The notes: generated by a model from the sequence alone, not told the origin. DNA of 64,000 nucleotides from DASYQD01 sp963846495 (GCA_963846495.1 CAWJWP010000016.1:1-64000); one strand, 5' to 3'. Counted from the stretch's first letter, positions 52,239 through 62,133 are shown. Program-made: numbers and translations.

Positions 52239-52985
52239 GTGATCCGTGGCGAGCGACCCTCGGCCTTGCCGCCCCCGCCGCTGGCGATCGCCGCGCTGGC
52301 GGTCGCTCTTGCGTTGCCGGGACCGGCAGTAGCCGCACCACCGGCGGCACGATCCGCGGTCCTCCCGGCGGAGCTGGCGGGCGGCGACGTGCTGCCGGTG
52401 AGCCGCCGCAAGTCCTTCTTCGTTCCCAACCTTTCCACCGACCGGGTGCTCGTCTTCGCTCCCTACGTTGTGAACGACTACCGCGGCGGCTGGACGGCCA
52501 GCAAGTCGAACACCACGCGCTGGGGTAACACCGAGTCGCAGACCGCGAAGGCGGAGCGCTCGTTCACCTTCGCCCTGCACGGCGGCTCAGCGCAGGTACA
52601 GGCCGAGTGCGAAGAGCGGGCGGCCGCGGCAGCGAGGAACGAGCGAGGCGAGCCGGCGCCTCGGATGGTTCCTGACCACTCGCTGCGCTGCTCCCTGTAC
52701 GGCGCCGGCGGCGCCTTCGAGCTCAGCGTCGAGAACGGCCGCGGCGAGCTCGTCGGCACCGGTGGCGAGAGCTTCACAGTGAGCGCGATCGTCGGCGCCA
52801 CATCACGATGGGAGCCGCCGATAACCACGGGCATGCTGCTGCGTTCGCCCGGCGCCCCCGTGGCCGCCGTGGACTTCGCCGGCAAGGGCCGCGTGATCCT
52901 CGAGCGTGGCGTCCAGTCTCCCGGGCGCGAGCTGCTCGCCGCAGCGGCGGCGGCGCTGCTCCTCGCCGACCTCGCGCAGTGGTAG
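52239..52985 (+). CDS. Exported hypothetical protein
   Basis: A 248-residue protein starting with GTG 13 bp after the hydrolase stop. Signal peptide (LAIAALAVALALPGPAVAA). The mature part is beta-rich (SFFVPNLSTDRVLVFAPYVV, SFTFALHGGSAQVQAECEER, MVPDHSLRCSLYGAGGAFEL, GESFTVSAIVGATSRWEPPI) and ends with a hydrophobic Ala/Leu-rich stretch that may anchor it. Two or three Cys may pair. No family is recognised. It is likely the last gene of the unit starting at 49080. It converges with the ECF sigma gene. Confidence 0.65.
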   Translation: MIRGERPSALPPPPLAIAALAVALALPGPAVAAPPAARSAVLPAELAGGDVLPVSRRKSFFVPNLSTDRVLVFAPYVVNDYRGGWTASKSNTTRWGNTESQTAKAERSFTFALHGGSAQVQAECEERAAAAARNERGEPAPRMVPDHSLRCSLYGAGGAFELSVENGRGELVGTGGESFTVSAIVGATSRWEPPITTGMLLRSPGAPVAAVDFAGKGRVILERGVQSPGRELLAAAAAALLLADLAQW

Positions 52986-53017
52986 GCCGCTACTAGAAGC
53001 GACGCAGGTCGTCGACC

Positions 53018-53575
53018 TCAGCCGGCCAGCTCGCGGTGGAGCCAGGCGCGCGCAAACTCCCAGTCGCGCTTGACCGTTGCCGGGGCGACGCCGAGCACTG
53101 CGGCGGTCTCTTCTACGGTCATGCCGGCGAAGAAGCGACACTCGACCACCTGCTCCTTCCTCGGGTCGAGCGCGCGCAGGCGCTCGAGCGCCGCGTCGAG
53201 CGCCAGGATCTCCTCGCCGCCCGCAGGCGCGAGCGCGAGCAGCTCGGAGTCGAGCGTGATCGGGGTCGCGCCGCCGCCGCGTTTCTGCGTCCGGCGCCGC
53301 TCGGCGTGGTCGACCAGCACGTTGCGCATCGTCCGCGCGGCGACGGCGAAGAAGTGGGCGCGGTCGCGCCAGTCGATGCCGTCGGCCGCGGCCAGCTCGA
53401 GGTACGCCTCGTGGACGAGCGCCGTCGTCTCCAGGGTGTGGCCGGCGCGCTCGCGTCGCATCCGCGCGCGCGCCATCGCGCACAGCTTGTCGTAGACCAG
53501 CGGCGCGAGGCGATCGAGGGCGCTCCGGTCGCCGTCCTGGAGCGCCCTGAGCAGCGAGGTGATCGGTTCGGGCAA
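53018..53575 (-). CDS. ECF-type sigma-70 factor (second copy)
   Basis: About 185 residues. The frame is open far upstream, into the next gene, but sigma homology begins at LPEPITSLLRALQDGDRSAL, so the TTG at 53575 after a GGAG/GGGGG stretch is chosen. Region 2: DRLAPLVYDKLCAMARARMR, TALVHEAYLELA, AHFFAVAARTMRNVLVDHAE; region 4: ECRFFAGMTVEETAAVLGVA, VKRDWEFARAWLHREL. Same ECF group as the factor at 23736 but with no kinase gene beside it. Regulated genes unknown; the large protease gene upstream ends 70 bp away on the same strand. Confidence 0.88.
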   Translation of the reverse strand: MPEPITSLLRALQDGDRSALDRLAPLVYDKLCAMARARMRRERAGHTLETTALVHEAYLELAAADGIDWRDRAHFFAVAARTMRNVLVDHAERRRTQKRGGGATPITLDSELLALAPAGGEEILALDAALERLRALDPRKEQVVECRFFAGMTVEETAAVLGVAPATVKRDWEFARAWLHRELAG

Positions 53576-53646
53576 GGCGCGGGCAGCCCCCCGGCTCCCT
53601 GCAGTTGTCGGCGGGCGAAAGTTATCAGCGGCCGCAGCGGCGAGCC

Positions 53647-56421
53647 TCAGTGGCACGTCGGGACGTACGACGCCCCGGTGTTGCCGTTGCGGTAGTTGCT
53701 GCACACGCTGCCGATGCAGGCCTTCACGCGGAAGTAGCGCGTCGTCGTTCCGATGTCCCAGGAGAAGTGGGTATCGGGCCCGGTGTAAATCGTCGACGGG
53801 CTGGCGAAGGAGATGCTGGTGGCGGCTTCCAACTCGTAAGAGGTGGCGGACGGCGACGAGGTCCAGGAGAGCTCGACGCCGCCAAAGCACTGCGCCGAGG
53901 TCACGGTCAGCGACGAGGGCCTCGGCGGCGGCGGGACGAACCCGGCGCAGGCCGCTTGATTGACCCCCGGCATCAGGCGCACGAGCACGGCTTCGACGTC
54001 GACGGTCCCCTGCTGGCCGCGCAGGGCGAAGCCGCGGTTGCCGGCGGCGACCCAGAACGCCGGTCCGTCGTGGAGCCAGCCCCAGTGCCCGAGCCACTGG
54101 TCCGAGATCCACCACGTGCGCTCGGACCCCGGCTCCTCGGTGTTGACCCACAGCCGGGCGCCGGAGGTCTGGCTGCGGGCGGCGGCGTGGACCTGGTAGC
54201 AGCCGTCCACCGGGAAGTCGAGGAACCCGCCGATGCCCTCGTAGGGATCCGGCTCGATGCGCACGAACCGGGCGCCGTCGGTGGTGCCGAAGTCGATCGT
54301 GTCGACGTCCCAGTGGTCCATCTGCTCATCGGCGCGCAGATACTCCTCGGTCCCGGTCTCGGCGAACGTCGCCTTCGTCGTGAGGGCAACCGGCAGTCGC
54401 TGCCAGACGGTCTTGTGCAAGTCGCGGCAGTTGTCGGAGGACCAGCCGACGCAGTGAACGTTCAGCACTTGGTCGACTCGGTGGACGTCGTCGCCGCTCA
54501 GGGTGCCGTCCTGGCCGAGAAGCGAGTAGAACTCAGAGACGAGATTGAAGAAGTCGTCGACGTCGCCGCCGCTGTCGCCCACCGCCCGGATGGCGTAGGT
54601 GTAGGCCTCGCTCGCGAGCCGGCGCGCCAGGGCGTCGCCGCCGGTGCCCTGGAGGATCGTCGTCCCCTCGGCGATGCCGTTGAAGGCGACGCGGATGCGG
54701 TTCCAGGCCAGCGTCCAGAACACACGGCCGACGACCGAGCCGCAGACGTACTCGTCGTCGCCGCTCGCGGAATGGCACGAGGTGGTCGAGTCCCAGGGGG
54801 CGAAGACCATCGAGCGCCACTGGGCGGCGCTCGCCCCGAGACCGGCCATGGGCGCCGGCACCCGCTCGCCGTTGTTGTAGAACCCCATCTCCCGGTGGTC
54901 GCGGTCGCCGCGCTCCCAGTGGTCCTCCTCGTAGGTGGTCGAGAAGTTCATGTCGTGGGGCCGACCCGCCCACTGGAAGTGCCGGTGGAGCGCGTAGCGC
55001 AGGATGTTGTGGTCGGCGAAGCCCTCGTTGAGGGAGTTGTCGAGGAAGCTCGGGATGACCCCGAGGTAGTGGCGGTCGTACATGTTGTGCATCAGGTGGC
55101 CGTGCTCGTGCGCCATGCTCGACAGGCGGTTGCTCGCGGCGACTTCGCCGGCGTTGGCGGGAACGGGCAGGATGATGCGGTACTCGGTGAAGACGTCGCC
55201 GTCGAAGTCGAGCCCGAAGCCGTAGTGGAGGCATGCGGCGGGGTCTTCGCCGAAACAGGGGTTGCCGGTCGAGGCGATGACCAGCAAGTTCTCGGGCGCC
55301 GTCCACGGGTACGCGGCCTTGTACCCGCTCTCCGCGTGGCGGGCGAACTCGGCGAGGTCGTGCATCCAGAAGTAGGCGTTGACCCACTGGCCGGGCGCCG
55401 GGTGGCCGCCATCGGGGTAGCCGGGGAAGGTGCCGTTGGAGCTGCAGGTCTGCGTGCGTTCGGCGGGCACGCCGACGGCCCAGGGCTGGCCGCCGTTGAG
55501 GTCGAAGACCTTCGGCTCGCCGTCCTCGAGCTCCGAGCCCCAGTCGAGGAACGCCTTGCAGAATCTCGACGTGAAGGGCTCCCAGTGGACGAGCACCTCG
55601 CCGGTGGACGCCGGCGCCAGGTCGCGCCCCCACTTGTCGCCGCCGAGGTCGTAGCGCGCGACGTCGGCGAACTTCTGGACGTGGTTGAGGCTGTCCGACT
55701 GCGGGAGGAAGACCCCGATGAGCTTCATCGACAGGTCGTCGAACACGACCAGCTCGGCCGTCGACGCCCGATCGACGAAGAGCGATATCACGGTGCTCCT
55801 GCTCGGGTCGTAGAGGCGCTTCAAGAACGAGAGCGAGCGTCCGCTCGCCGCTTGCGCCGCCGCCAGGACGTCCTGCGGAGCCGGCAGGCCGGGCCAGAGG
55901 ACGAGGTCCTCCCGCCGGTAGAGGCGGCCGACGAAGGACACGGCGACTCCATCCCTGATGTTGAGCGTCATCGTCGCGTTGGCGATCGGCAGGCCGCCGT
56001 GGAGCTGCTCGATGCGCAGCAGCGAGAACCCCGCGTCGTTGGTTGGCGCGAACAGGGATGCCCGCCACGCCGGTGGCTCCCCGGGCTGGGTGCTCGCAGT
56101 GACCAGCTCACCGTAACGTTCGAAGAAGCAGGTGGCGAGGGCCGCCGCGGACTCGGCGTCGAGCGGAGACTTCGCCTTGCATCCAGGCGCGACGTTGCGG
56201 CCGCCGAGGTAGCGGAGCGTGCCGTCGGGCCGGAAGCGGGCCTCGACCGGCCCGTCGGCCGCGGCGCGCAGCGCTTCGAGCACGGCCGCCTGCCGCGGCG
56301 ACGGCTCGGCAGCGTAGTCGTCGGCCGTGGCCGCGGAACCGACGAAGAGCAGGACGATGCCGGCTGCCAGGGTGCCGTGGCGCCGCCGGCGGTGGCGAGC
56401 GATCCGTTTCAGCGGGTTCAT
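53647..56421 (-). CDS. Large secreted metalloprotease with fibronectin type III tail
   Basis: A 924-residue protein with AAGGAG before the ATG and an Arg-rich signal peptide (LAAGIVLLFVGSAATA). A propeptide-like part (FTP type: LHGGLPIANATMTLNIRDGV, GRLYRREDLVLWPG) precedes the catalytic domain with MAHEHGHLMHN (His438, His442) and SLNEGFADHNIL as the third-ligand motif, the gluzincin pattern of M4/M36-like enzymes. A beta domain with AARSQTSGARLWVNT follows, and the C-terminus is fibronectin type III-like (SSLTVTSAQCFGGVELSWTS) with paired Cys. It should be secreted and cleave unknown proteins. I cannot assign a named peptidase family from the motif alone. Confidence 0.82.
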   Translation of the reverse strand: MNPLKRIARHRRRRHGTLAAGIVLLFVGSAATADDYAAEPSPRQAAVLEALRAAADGPVEARFRPDGTLRYLGGRNVAPGCKAKSPLDAESAAALATCFFERYGELVTASTQPGEPPAWRASLFAPTNDAGFSLLRIEQLHGGLPIANATMTLNIRDGVAVSFVGRLYRREDLVLWPGLPAPQDVLAAAQAASGRSLSFLKRLYDPSRSTVISLFVDRASTAELVVFDDLSMKLIGVFLPQSDSLNHVQKFADVARYDLGGDKWGRDLAPASTGEVLVHWEPFTSRFCKAFLDWGSELEDGEPKVFDLNGGQPWAVGVPAERTQTCSSNGTFPGYPDGGHPAPGQWVNAYFWMHDLAEFARHAESGYKAAYPWTAPENLLVIASTGNPCFGEDPAACLHYGFGLDFDGDVFTEYRIILPVPANAGEVAASNRLSSMAHEHGHLMHNMYDRHYLGVIPSFLDNSLNEGFADHNILRYALHRHFQWAGRPHDMNFSTTYEEDHWERGDRDHREMGFYNNGERVPAPMAGLGASAAQWRSMVFAPWDSTTSCHSASGDDEYVCGSVVGRVFWTLAWNRIRVAFNGIAEGTTILQGTGGDALARRLASEAYTYAIRAVGDSGGDVDDFFNLVSEFYSLLGQDGTLSGDDVHRVDQVLNVHCVGWSSDNCRDLHKTVWQRLPVALTTKATFAETGTEEYLRADEQMDHWDVDTIDFGTTDGARFVRIEPDPYEGIGGFLDFPVDGCYQVHAAARSQTSGARLWVNTEEPGSERTWWISDQWLGHWGWLHDGPAFWVAAGNRGFALRGQQGTVDVEAVLVRLMPGVNQAACAGFVPPPPRPSSLTVTSAQCFGGVELSWTSSPSATSYELEAATSISFASPSTIYTGPDTHFSWDIGTTTRYFRVKACIGSVCSNYRNGNTGASYVPTCH

Positions 56422-56536
56422 GACGAAGCTCCTTGTCGCAATCGCGAGCGACGCGGTCGCGCCGCTTCAAGGAGGAAAGCCGGAAACGGCGCTGGAACGG
56501 CTCATGCGATCGCGTGGCGGGCTTCATAGGCCGCTG

Positions 56537-57400
56537 CTAGAACATCCCCTTCGGCGTCTCGCCGCGGAGGAAGGGCTCGATCAGGGCGAGCAGTAGATCG
56601 GGCTGGTTGATGACCGCGGTGTGCGAGGTCGCCGGCAGGATGGCGAGGCGCGAGGCGGCCAGCGGCTTGCCCATGTCGCCCATGCCGCCGCCGCCCAGCA
56701 GGCGGAAGAGCGCGACGGAGTGGTCGAGCGTCGCCACGTCCGCGTCGCCGGCGATGACGAGCACCGGGATCTTCACCTTCTTGACCTCCGCCTCCCAGGC
56801 CATCGGCTGCTTCTCGAGCGCGATCAGCTTCTCGACCAGGGCGGGGAAGCCCTCCGGGTTCGGAGCGAGCTTGCGGTACTCGGCATGAAACGGCATGCCG
56901 ACGATCATCTCCACGGTCATCTGCGGGATGACCGCCTGGAACTCCGGCTGCCAGCCGCGGAGGTCGTAGGCAACCGAGGCCGCGACCAGCTTGTTCACCT
57001 TGTTCGGGTGGCGGATGGCCAGCTGCAGTCCGGTCTGGGCGCCCATCGAGTAGCCGAAGACGTCGGCCTTGGCGAGGCCGACCGCGTCCATGAAGGCCGC
57101 CACGTCGTCGGCGAGGTTGGCGTAGGTGATGGGCCGCTCGACGTCGGTCGTCCGGCCGTGGCCCTGGAGCTCGAGCGCGTAGACCCGGTGCGTCGCCGCG
57201 AGCTTGGGGATGATCGCGCCCATGGACGGGATGTTCATGTAGGCGCCGTGCAGCACGATCAGCGGCTCGCCCTGGCCGGACACCTCGTAGTACATCTGCA
57301 TGCCGTGAATGGCGACACGCTTGCCCGGCGATTCGTGCTGAGCGAGGACAGGGACGGGAACCAGCAAGGCTGCGGCGATGAGAAAGGTACTGATCTTCAT
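56537..57400 (-). CDS. Secreted alpha/beta hydrolase
   Basis: The ATG at 57400 follows GGAGAG and opens a signal peptide (MKISTFLIAAALLVPVPVLA); 287 residues. Motifs: PLIVLHGAYMNIPSMGAIIP, HRVYALELQGHGRTTD, nucleophile in VFGYSMGAQTGLQLA, IPVLVIAGDADVAT and the catalytic His in LPATSHTAVINQPDLL. All triad residues are present. It resembles exported esterase or haloperoxidase-like hydrolases. Substrate unknown. It is divergent from the CRTAC1-like gene with a 186-bp shared upstream gap. Confidence 0.9.
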   Translation of the reverse strand: MKISTFLIAAALLVPVPVLAQHESPGKRVAIHGMQMYYEVSGQGEPLIVLHGAYMNIPSMGAIIPKLAATHRVYALELQGHGRTTDVERPITYANLADDVAAFMDAVGLAKADVFGYSMGAQTGLQLAIRHPNKVNKLVAASVAYDLRGWQPEFQAVIPQMTVEMIVGMPFHAEYRKLAPNPEGFPALVEKLIALEKQPMAWEAEVKKVKIPVLVIAGDADVATLDHSVALFRLLGGGGMGDMGKPLAASRLAILPATSHTAVINQPDLLLALIEPFLRGETPKGMF

Positions 57401-57586
57401 GACGGTCTCTCCTTCTACCTGGGCGACGAACGGGCAGGGGCGGAATCGACACGTGGCTTGGTGCACGCAGGTGCGGCGCGGGCGCCACTGAGCTGCTTCC
57501 TCGCCAGCGGCGCGAATAGTAGGACCTCGCCAGCACCGCGCGCACCGCGGCGCCGGAAGCCGTGGTGCATGTCATGATCGGCGGCC

Positions 57587-59866
57587 ATGCGCGGCCCCTG
57601 GCGCCGTTGCCGGCGCCTGCTACTCGTCGCAGGCGGCGGTCTGCTCGCCACCGCTGGGCTCGTGGCGTCCGCCGATCCGCCGCCCGCCGGCCAGGGCACC
57701 CGTGAGATGGCAGCTCTGCTCGAGGAAAAGATCCAGCAGATCAACCTCACACGGCTCACCTTCGCCGTCAACGAGGAGCGGGCGCGCATGCTGGAGCGGG
57801 CGCTGCAGCAGCCGCGATCGCTCGACGAGAGGCTCCTGCTGCGGGTGATCTACGCCCGGGAGCTGGTCAACGCCGGCCGCAACGAGGACGCGGTGCTGGC
57901 CATCGATGCGCTCGAGGCCGACGCCCAGGCGAACGCCCCCGACAAGTGGCGCCAGGGGCGGACCACCGCCGAGCTGTGGAAGGCGGTCGCCTACATGCGG
58001 CTGGGAGAGCAGCAGAACTGTTCGCAGCTGAACAACCGGGACTCTTGCCTGCTGCCGATCCGCGGCCGCGGCATCCACCAGCTGCGCGAGGGCTCGACCA
58101 AGGCCATCGCGGTGCTCGCGACGGTGCTGGCGCGCGAGCCCGATCACCTACGCGCTCGCTGGCTGCTCAACCTCGCGCACATGACGCTCGGCAGCTATCC
58201 CCAGGGCGTGCCGGCGGCGCAGCTCATCCCACCGGAGCGGTTCGCCTCCGAGCATCCGCTCGCCACCTTCACCAACGTCGCGCACGAGACCGGCCTCGAC
58301 GTCTTCGAACTGGCGGGCGGCGCCGTCATGGAGGACCTCGACGGCGACGACCGTCTGGACCTGATGATCTCGTCGATGGGGTTGCGCGATCAGCTGCGCT
58401 TCTTCCACAACTCGGGGACCGGCAGCTTCGCGGAGCGCACCGGCGATGCCGGCATCGGCGGCGAGGTGGGCGGCCTCAACCTCACCGCGGCCGACTACGA
58501 CAACGACGGGCTGGTCGACGTGCTGGTGTTGCGCGGCGGCTGGATGGGGCCCGACGGCCGCTTCCCGCTCTCGCTGCTGCGCAACATGGGCAGGGGCAGG
58601 TTCGAGGACGTCACCAAGAGCGCCGGGCTGCTGCGCTTCGCGCCCAGCCAGACGGCCACCTGGCTGGACTACGACGGCGACGGTTGGCTCGATCTCTTCG
58701 TCGGCAACGAGTCCGTGCCCGAGGATCCCTACCCCTGCAACCTCTTCCACAACAACCGCGACGGCACCTTCACCGACGTGGCACGCGAGCTGGGGGTGGA
58801 GATCTTCCGCTTCGTGAAGGGCGTGGCCAGCGGCGATTACGACAACGACGGCAGACCCGACCTCTATCTGTCGCTCGGCATCGGCGAGAACCTGCTGCTG
58901 CACAACGACGGCCCGAGCGGACCGCAGGGCGGCTGGCGTTTCACCAACGTCGCCGCCGCCGCCGGCGTGACGGAGCCTTCGATGAGCTTCGGCACCTTCT
59001 TCTTCGACTACGACAACGACGGCTGGCAGGACCTCTTCGTGGCCGGCTACGGCGGCTACGGGGCGCTGGAGGAGATGGCGAACGCGGTGGCCGCCGACTT
59101 TCTCGGCCTGCCCACCGCCGCCGACCGCGGCCGGCTCTATCGCAACCGTCGCGACGGCACTTTCGAGGACGTCACCAAGGCGGCTGGCCTCTACCGCGTG
59201 GTGCTCGCGATGGGGCACAACTACGGCGATCTCGACAACGACGGCTGGCTGGACATCTATCTCGCCACCGGCAACCCCGACCTCGCCTCGCTGGTGCCCA
59301 ATCGCATGTTCCGCAACGCCGAGGGCAAGCTGTTCCAGGACGTCACCGCCGCCGGCAACTTCGGCCACCTCCAGAAGGGGCACGCCGTCGCCTTCGGCGA
59401 CCTCGACAACGACGGCGACCAGGACGTCTACTCACAGATGGGCGGCGCCTACTCGGCCGACCGCACCCACAGCATGCTCTACGAGAACCCGGGCACCAGC
59501 AACCGCTGGGTCGGGCTCGACCTCGAAGGCACGCGCACCAACCGCAAGGCGGTGGGTGCCCGCATCGAGGTGATCGTCGACGGCAAGCAGGGGCGCCGCT
59601 CCCTGCACCGCGTGGTGAGCACCGGCGGCAGCTTCGGCGTCTCGCCGCACCGCCAGCACATCGGCCTCGGCGACGCCCGGCGGATCGTCGCCGTCAAGGT
59701 CCACTGGCCGGTCACCGGCAAGACCCAGACCTTCGACGGCCTCGAGCCCGGCCGCTGGTATCGCCTCCGCGAAGGCAACCCGGCCGCGCGGCCCTTCAGC
59801 GTCCCCCGCTTCGTCCTCGGTGGCGACGCTCACGCGACGGGCCACCACCACGGCCAACGGCACTAG
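57587..59866 (+). CDS. Exported CRTAC1-like protein: FG-GAP/VCBS repeats with C-terminal ASPIC/UnbV domain
   Basis: A 759-residue protein with signal peptide (LLLVAGGGLLATAGLVA). Residues about 30-215 form a helical TPR-like part (ERALQQPRSLDERLLLRVIY). From about 230 there are seven or more FG-GAP-like calcium repeats (MEDLDGDDRLDLMISSMG, AADYDNDGLVDVLVLRG, WLDYDGDGWLDLFVGNE, ASGDYDNDGRPDLYLSLG), as in integrin-like propellers. The end is an ASPIC/UnbV domain (NRWVGLDLEGTRTNRKAVGA, SLHRVVSTGGSFGVSPHR). Such proteins are common in Acidobacteriota and Planctomycetes; role is probably surface binding. Its stop shares the sequence CTAG with the stop of the convergent ABC exporter. Confidence 0.9.
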   Translation: MRGPWRRCRRLLLVAGGGLLATAGLVASADPPPAGQGTREMAALLEEKIQQINLTRLTFAVNEERARMLERALQQPRSLDERLLLRVIYARELVNAGRNEDAVLAIDALEADAQANAPDKWRQGRTTAELWKAVAYMRLGEQQNCSQLNNRDSCLLPIRGRGIHQLREGSTKAIAVLATVLAREPDHLRARWLLNLAHMTLGSYPQGVPAAQLIPPERFASEHPLATFTNVAHETGLDVFELAGGAVMEDLDGDDRLDLMISSMGLRDQLRFFHNSGTGSFAERTGDAGIGGEVGGLNLTAADYDNDGLVDVLVLRGGWMGPDGRFPLSLLRNMGRGRFEDVTKSAGLLRFAPSQTATWLDYDGDGWLDLFVGNESVPEDPYPCNLFHNNRDGTFTDVARELGVEIFRFVKGVASGDYDNDGRPDLYLSLGIGENLLLHNDGPSGPQGGWRFTNVAAAAGVTEPSMSFGTFFFDYDNDGWQDLFVAGYGGYGALEEMANAVAADFLGLPTAADRGRLYRNRRDGTFEDVTKAAGLYRVVLAMGHNYGDLDNDGWLDIYLATGNPDLASLVPNRMFRNAEGKLFQDVTAAGNFGHLQKGHAVAFGDLDNDGDQDVYSQMGGAYSADRTHSMLYENPGTSNRWVGLDLEGTRTNRKAVGARIEVIVDGKQGRRSLHRVVSTGGSFGVSPHRQHIGLGDARRIVAVKVHWPVTGKTQTFDGLEPGRWYRLREGNPAARPFSVPRFVLGGDAHATGHHHGQRH

Positions 59867-62133
59867 CCGCCGGCCGGTCGCGGCTCAGGCCTGCCGCTCG
59901 CAACGCGGCCGCCGGCTCCGCTGCCGTCCAGCGTCTGCAGGGAGACCAGCTCGCGATAGCGCCCACCGAGGGCCACGAGGTCGGCGTGCGTCCCCCGCTC
60001 GACCACCTCGCCCTGCTCCATCACCAGGATCAGGTCCGCGCTTTGGATCGTGCTCAAGCGGTGAGCGATGACGATGCGGGTGCAGTAGAGCTGGTCGAGC
60101 TCGCGCTGGATCGCCTTTTCCGTCGCGGTGTCGAGATCGCTCGTCGCCTCGTCCAGGAGCAGGATCGCGGGCTGGTGGACCAGGGCGCGGGCAAGGGCGA
60201 TGCGCTGGCGCTGACCTCCCGAGAGGGAGGTTCCGCCGCTGCCCGCCAGCGTCTCGTAGCCCATCGGCATCATGGTGATCTCGTCGTGGATCCCGGCCAT
60301 TCTCGCGGCGCGGACGATCTGCTCGAGGGGAATCGTCGGGTCGGACAGCGCGATGTTCGAGCGGATGGAGGAGTCGAACAGGTATGGCTGCTGGGTGACG
60401 ATGCCGAGCTGCGAGCGCAGCGAGCGCAGGTCGAGACCGTCGAGGTCGAGACCGTCGTACCGGACGCTGCCCGCGGTTGGCCGGTACAGGCCCAGAAGCA
60501 GGTGGGAGAGGGTGGTCTTGCCGGCGCCGGAGCGCCCGACCAGGGCCACGAAGGCGCCCGGCTGGACGACCAGCGAAACGTCGCGCACGACCGCCGGTCC
60601 GGCGTCGTTGTAGCGGAAGCTCACCCCGTCGAGCTCGATCCGGCCGCGCAACCTGGGCGCCGGCTTGACCCGGTCGCGCTCCTGCTCGCGCGGGGTCTCC
60701 AGCACGTCGTTGATGCGCTCCATGTAGCTGCCGAGGAGCTGCAGCTCGAGCGCGGTCGAGACCAGCGCCGAAAGAGGTCCCAGGAACGCGGCAGCCAGGG
60801 CGCTGACCGCGAGCATGGTGCCCAGGCTCAGCTCTCCCTCGAGCACGCGGTAAGTGCCGACGACCAGGATCAGAAAAGTCGATGCGATCCCCAGCGAGGT
60901 GAGCAGCGACTGGAACACCGCGTTCAACCGGGCGCGGTCGATCGAGGCGTTGAGCTCGTTCGCGAACAAAGTCGACCAGCGTTGCACGGCACGGCGCTCG
61001 GCGCCCATCGCCTTGAGCGTCTCGATCCCGGTCAGCATCTGGACCTGGTAGCCGCGCGACTCCGCATTGGCCTGAAGGATCCGCGACATCAGCTTCCGGT
61101 GCCGCTTGCGGGTGACCAGGAAAACACCGACACGCAGCACTCCCAAGACCAGCGCGACGGCGCCGATCACCGGGTCCAGGGCCAGGAGCAGGACCAGATA
61201 AGAGGTCACGAGAATACCGTCGAAGATGCCGGTCAAGGCGGTGGAGGTGAGGATTTCCCGGACCGTCGAGTTGCTGTTCAGCCGCATCATCAGATCGCCG
61301 GCGGACCGGGTCTGGAAGAACGAGTACGGCAACGCGAAGAGGTGCTCGAGGAAGTCGAGGGTCATCTTGGCGTCGAGGTTGGTCTGCAAATGGAGCATCA
61401 AGTGGGAGCGGAGAACGGAGGCGAGCAACTGGAAGAGGACCACGCCGCCCAGCCCGACGCCGAGGACCAACAGCAGGTGGTAGTCCTGCCGCGGCACGAT
61501 CCGGTCGACCACGACCCCGGTGAGCACCGGCGTTGCCAGGGCCAGGAGCTGGACCAGGATCGAGAGCGTCATCAGGCGCGCCAGGGTCCCCGACTGGCCA
61601 AGAATCGGGCGGACATAGCGACGCAGACCGGCTCGGCGCCCGTCGGCCTGCTCGAACGAGTCACCCGGCTCGAAGAGCAGCGCGACGCCGGTGAACGCCG
61701 ATCGCACCTCCTCCCGGGAGACTTCCAATCGTCCGGCCGCGGGGTCCAGCACCACGGCGCCGCGCCCGGTCAGCTTCTCGAAGACCACGAAGTGGCGGAA
61801 CCGCCAGTGGAGGATCGCGCCCGGGCTCAAGAGACGCAGGCTGTCGACGTCTCGCAGCCGGACCCCGCGGCCGCGAAGACCGAACCACTCCGCCGTGCGG
61901 ATGAGGCTCTGGGCCAGCGAGCCGTCCCGGCCGATTCTCAGGACCTCGAGCAGCTTCCGGGTGTCGAGCTTCCTGCCGTGGTAGGCGAGCACCATCGCGA
62001 GGCAAGCCGCTCCGCAGTCGGTGGAGGAGGTCTGGGCAACGAACGGAATCGACCGGGAGCGTCGTCTCGCCAGTCGCCGCAGCCCGCCGATAAGCTTCGC
62101 CGCCGGGGCCCGCCGCCCGCCGACGTCAGCCAT
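59863..62133 (-). CDS. Peptidase-containing ABC exporter (C39 peptidase, HlyB/bacteriocin type)
   Basis: 756 residues from the ATG at 62133, which has GGGAGG 6 bases upstream; GTG at 62139 is too close to that site. The N-terminal C39 peptidase domain has Cys40 in TDCGAACLAM, His114 in FRHFVVFEK and Asp130 in VVLDPAAG, all needed for cleaving leader peptides at double-glycine sites. Six transmembrane helices follow, then the ATPase with Walker A GRSGAGKTTL, signature LSGGQRQRIALARAL, Walker B ILLLDEATSDLD and the H-loop IVIAHRLSTI. It should cleave and export a small peptide or RiPP. Its start overlaps the end of the GAF-MFP gene by 8 bp. No precursor gene is visible in the window; it may lie beyond 64000. 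Confidence 0.93.
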   Translation of the reverse strand: MADVGGRRAPAAKLIGGLRRLARRRSRSIPFVAQTSSTDCGAACLAMVLAYHGRKLDTRKLLEVLRIGRDGSLAQSLIRTAEWFGLRGRGVRLRDVDSLRLLSPGAILHWRFRHFVVFEKLTGRGAVVLDPAAGRLEVSREEVRSAFTGVALLFEPGDSFEQADGRRAGLRRYVRPILGQSGTLARLMTLSILVQLLALATPVLTGVVVDRIVPRQDYHLLLVLGVGLGGVVLFQLLASVLRSHLMLHLQTNLDAKMTLDFLEHLFALPYSFFQTRSAGDLMMRLNSNSTVREILTSTALTGIFDGILVTSYLVLLLALDPVIGAVALVLGVLRVGVFLVTRKRHRKLMSRILQANAESRGYQVQMLTGIETLKAMGAERRAVQRWSTLFANELNASIDRARLNAVFQSLLTSLGIASTFLILVVGTYRVLEGELSLGTMLAVSALAAAFLGPLSALVSTALELQLLGSYMERINDVLETPREQERDRVKPAPRLRGRIELDGVSFRYNDAGPAVVRDVSLVVQPGAFVALVGRSGAGKTTLSHLLLGLYRPTAGSVRYDGLDLDGLDLRSLRSQLGIVTQQPYLFDSSIRSNIALSDPTIPLEQIVRAARMAGIHDEITMMPMGYETLAGSGGTSLSGGQRQRIALARALVHQPAILLLDEATSDLDTATEKAIQRELDQLYCTRIVIAHRLSTIQSADLILVMEQGEVVERGTHADLVALGGRYRELVSLQTLDGSGAGGRVASGRPEPRPAGG

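Noticed and set aside
53576..54151. Extension of the second ECF sigma frame upstream
   Set aside because: The added residues overlap the protease gene in another frame and show no sigma-like pattern.
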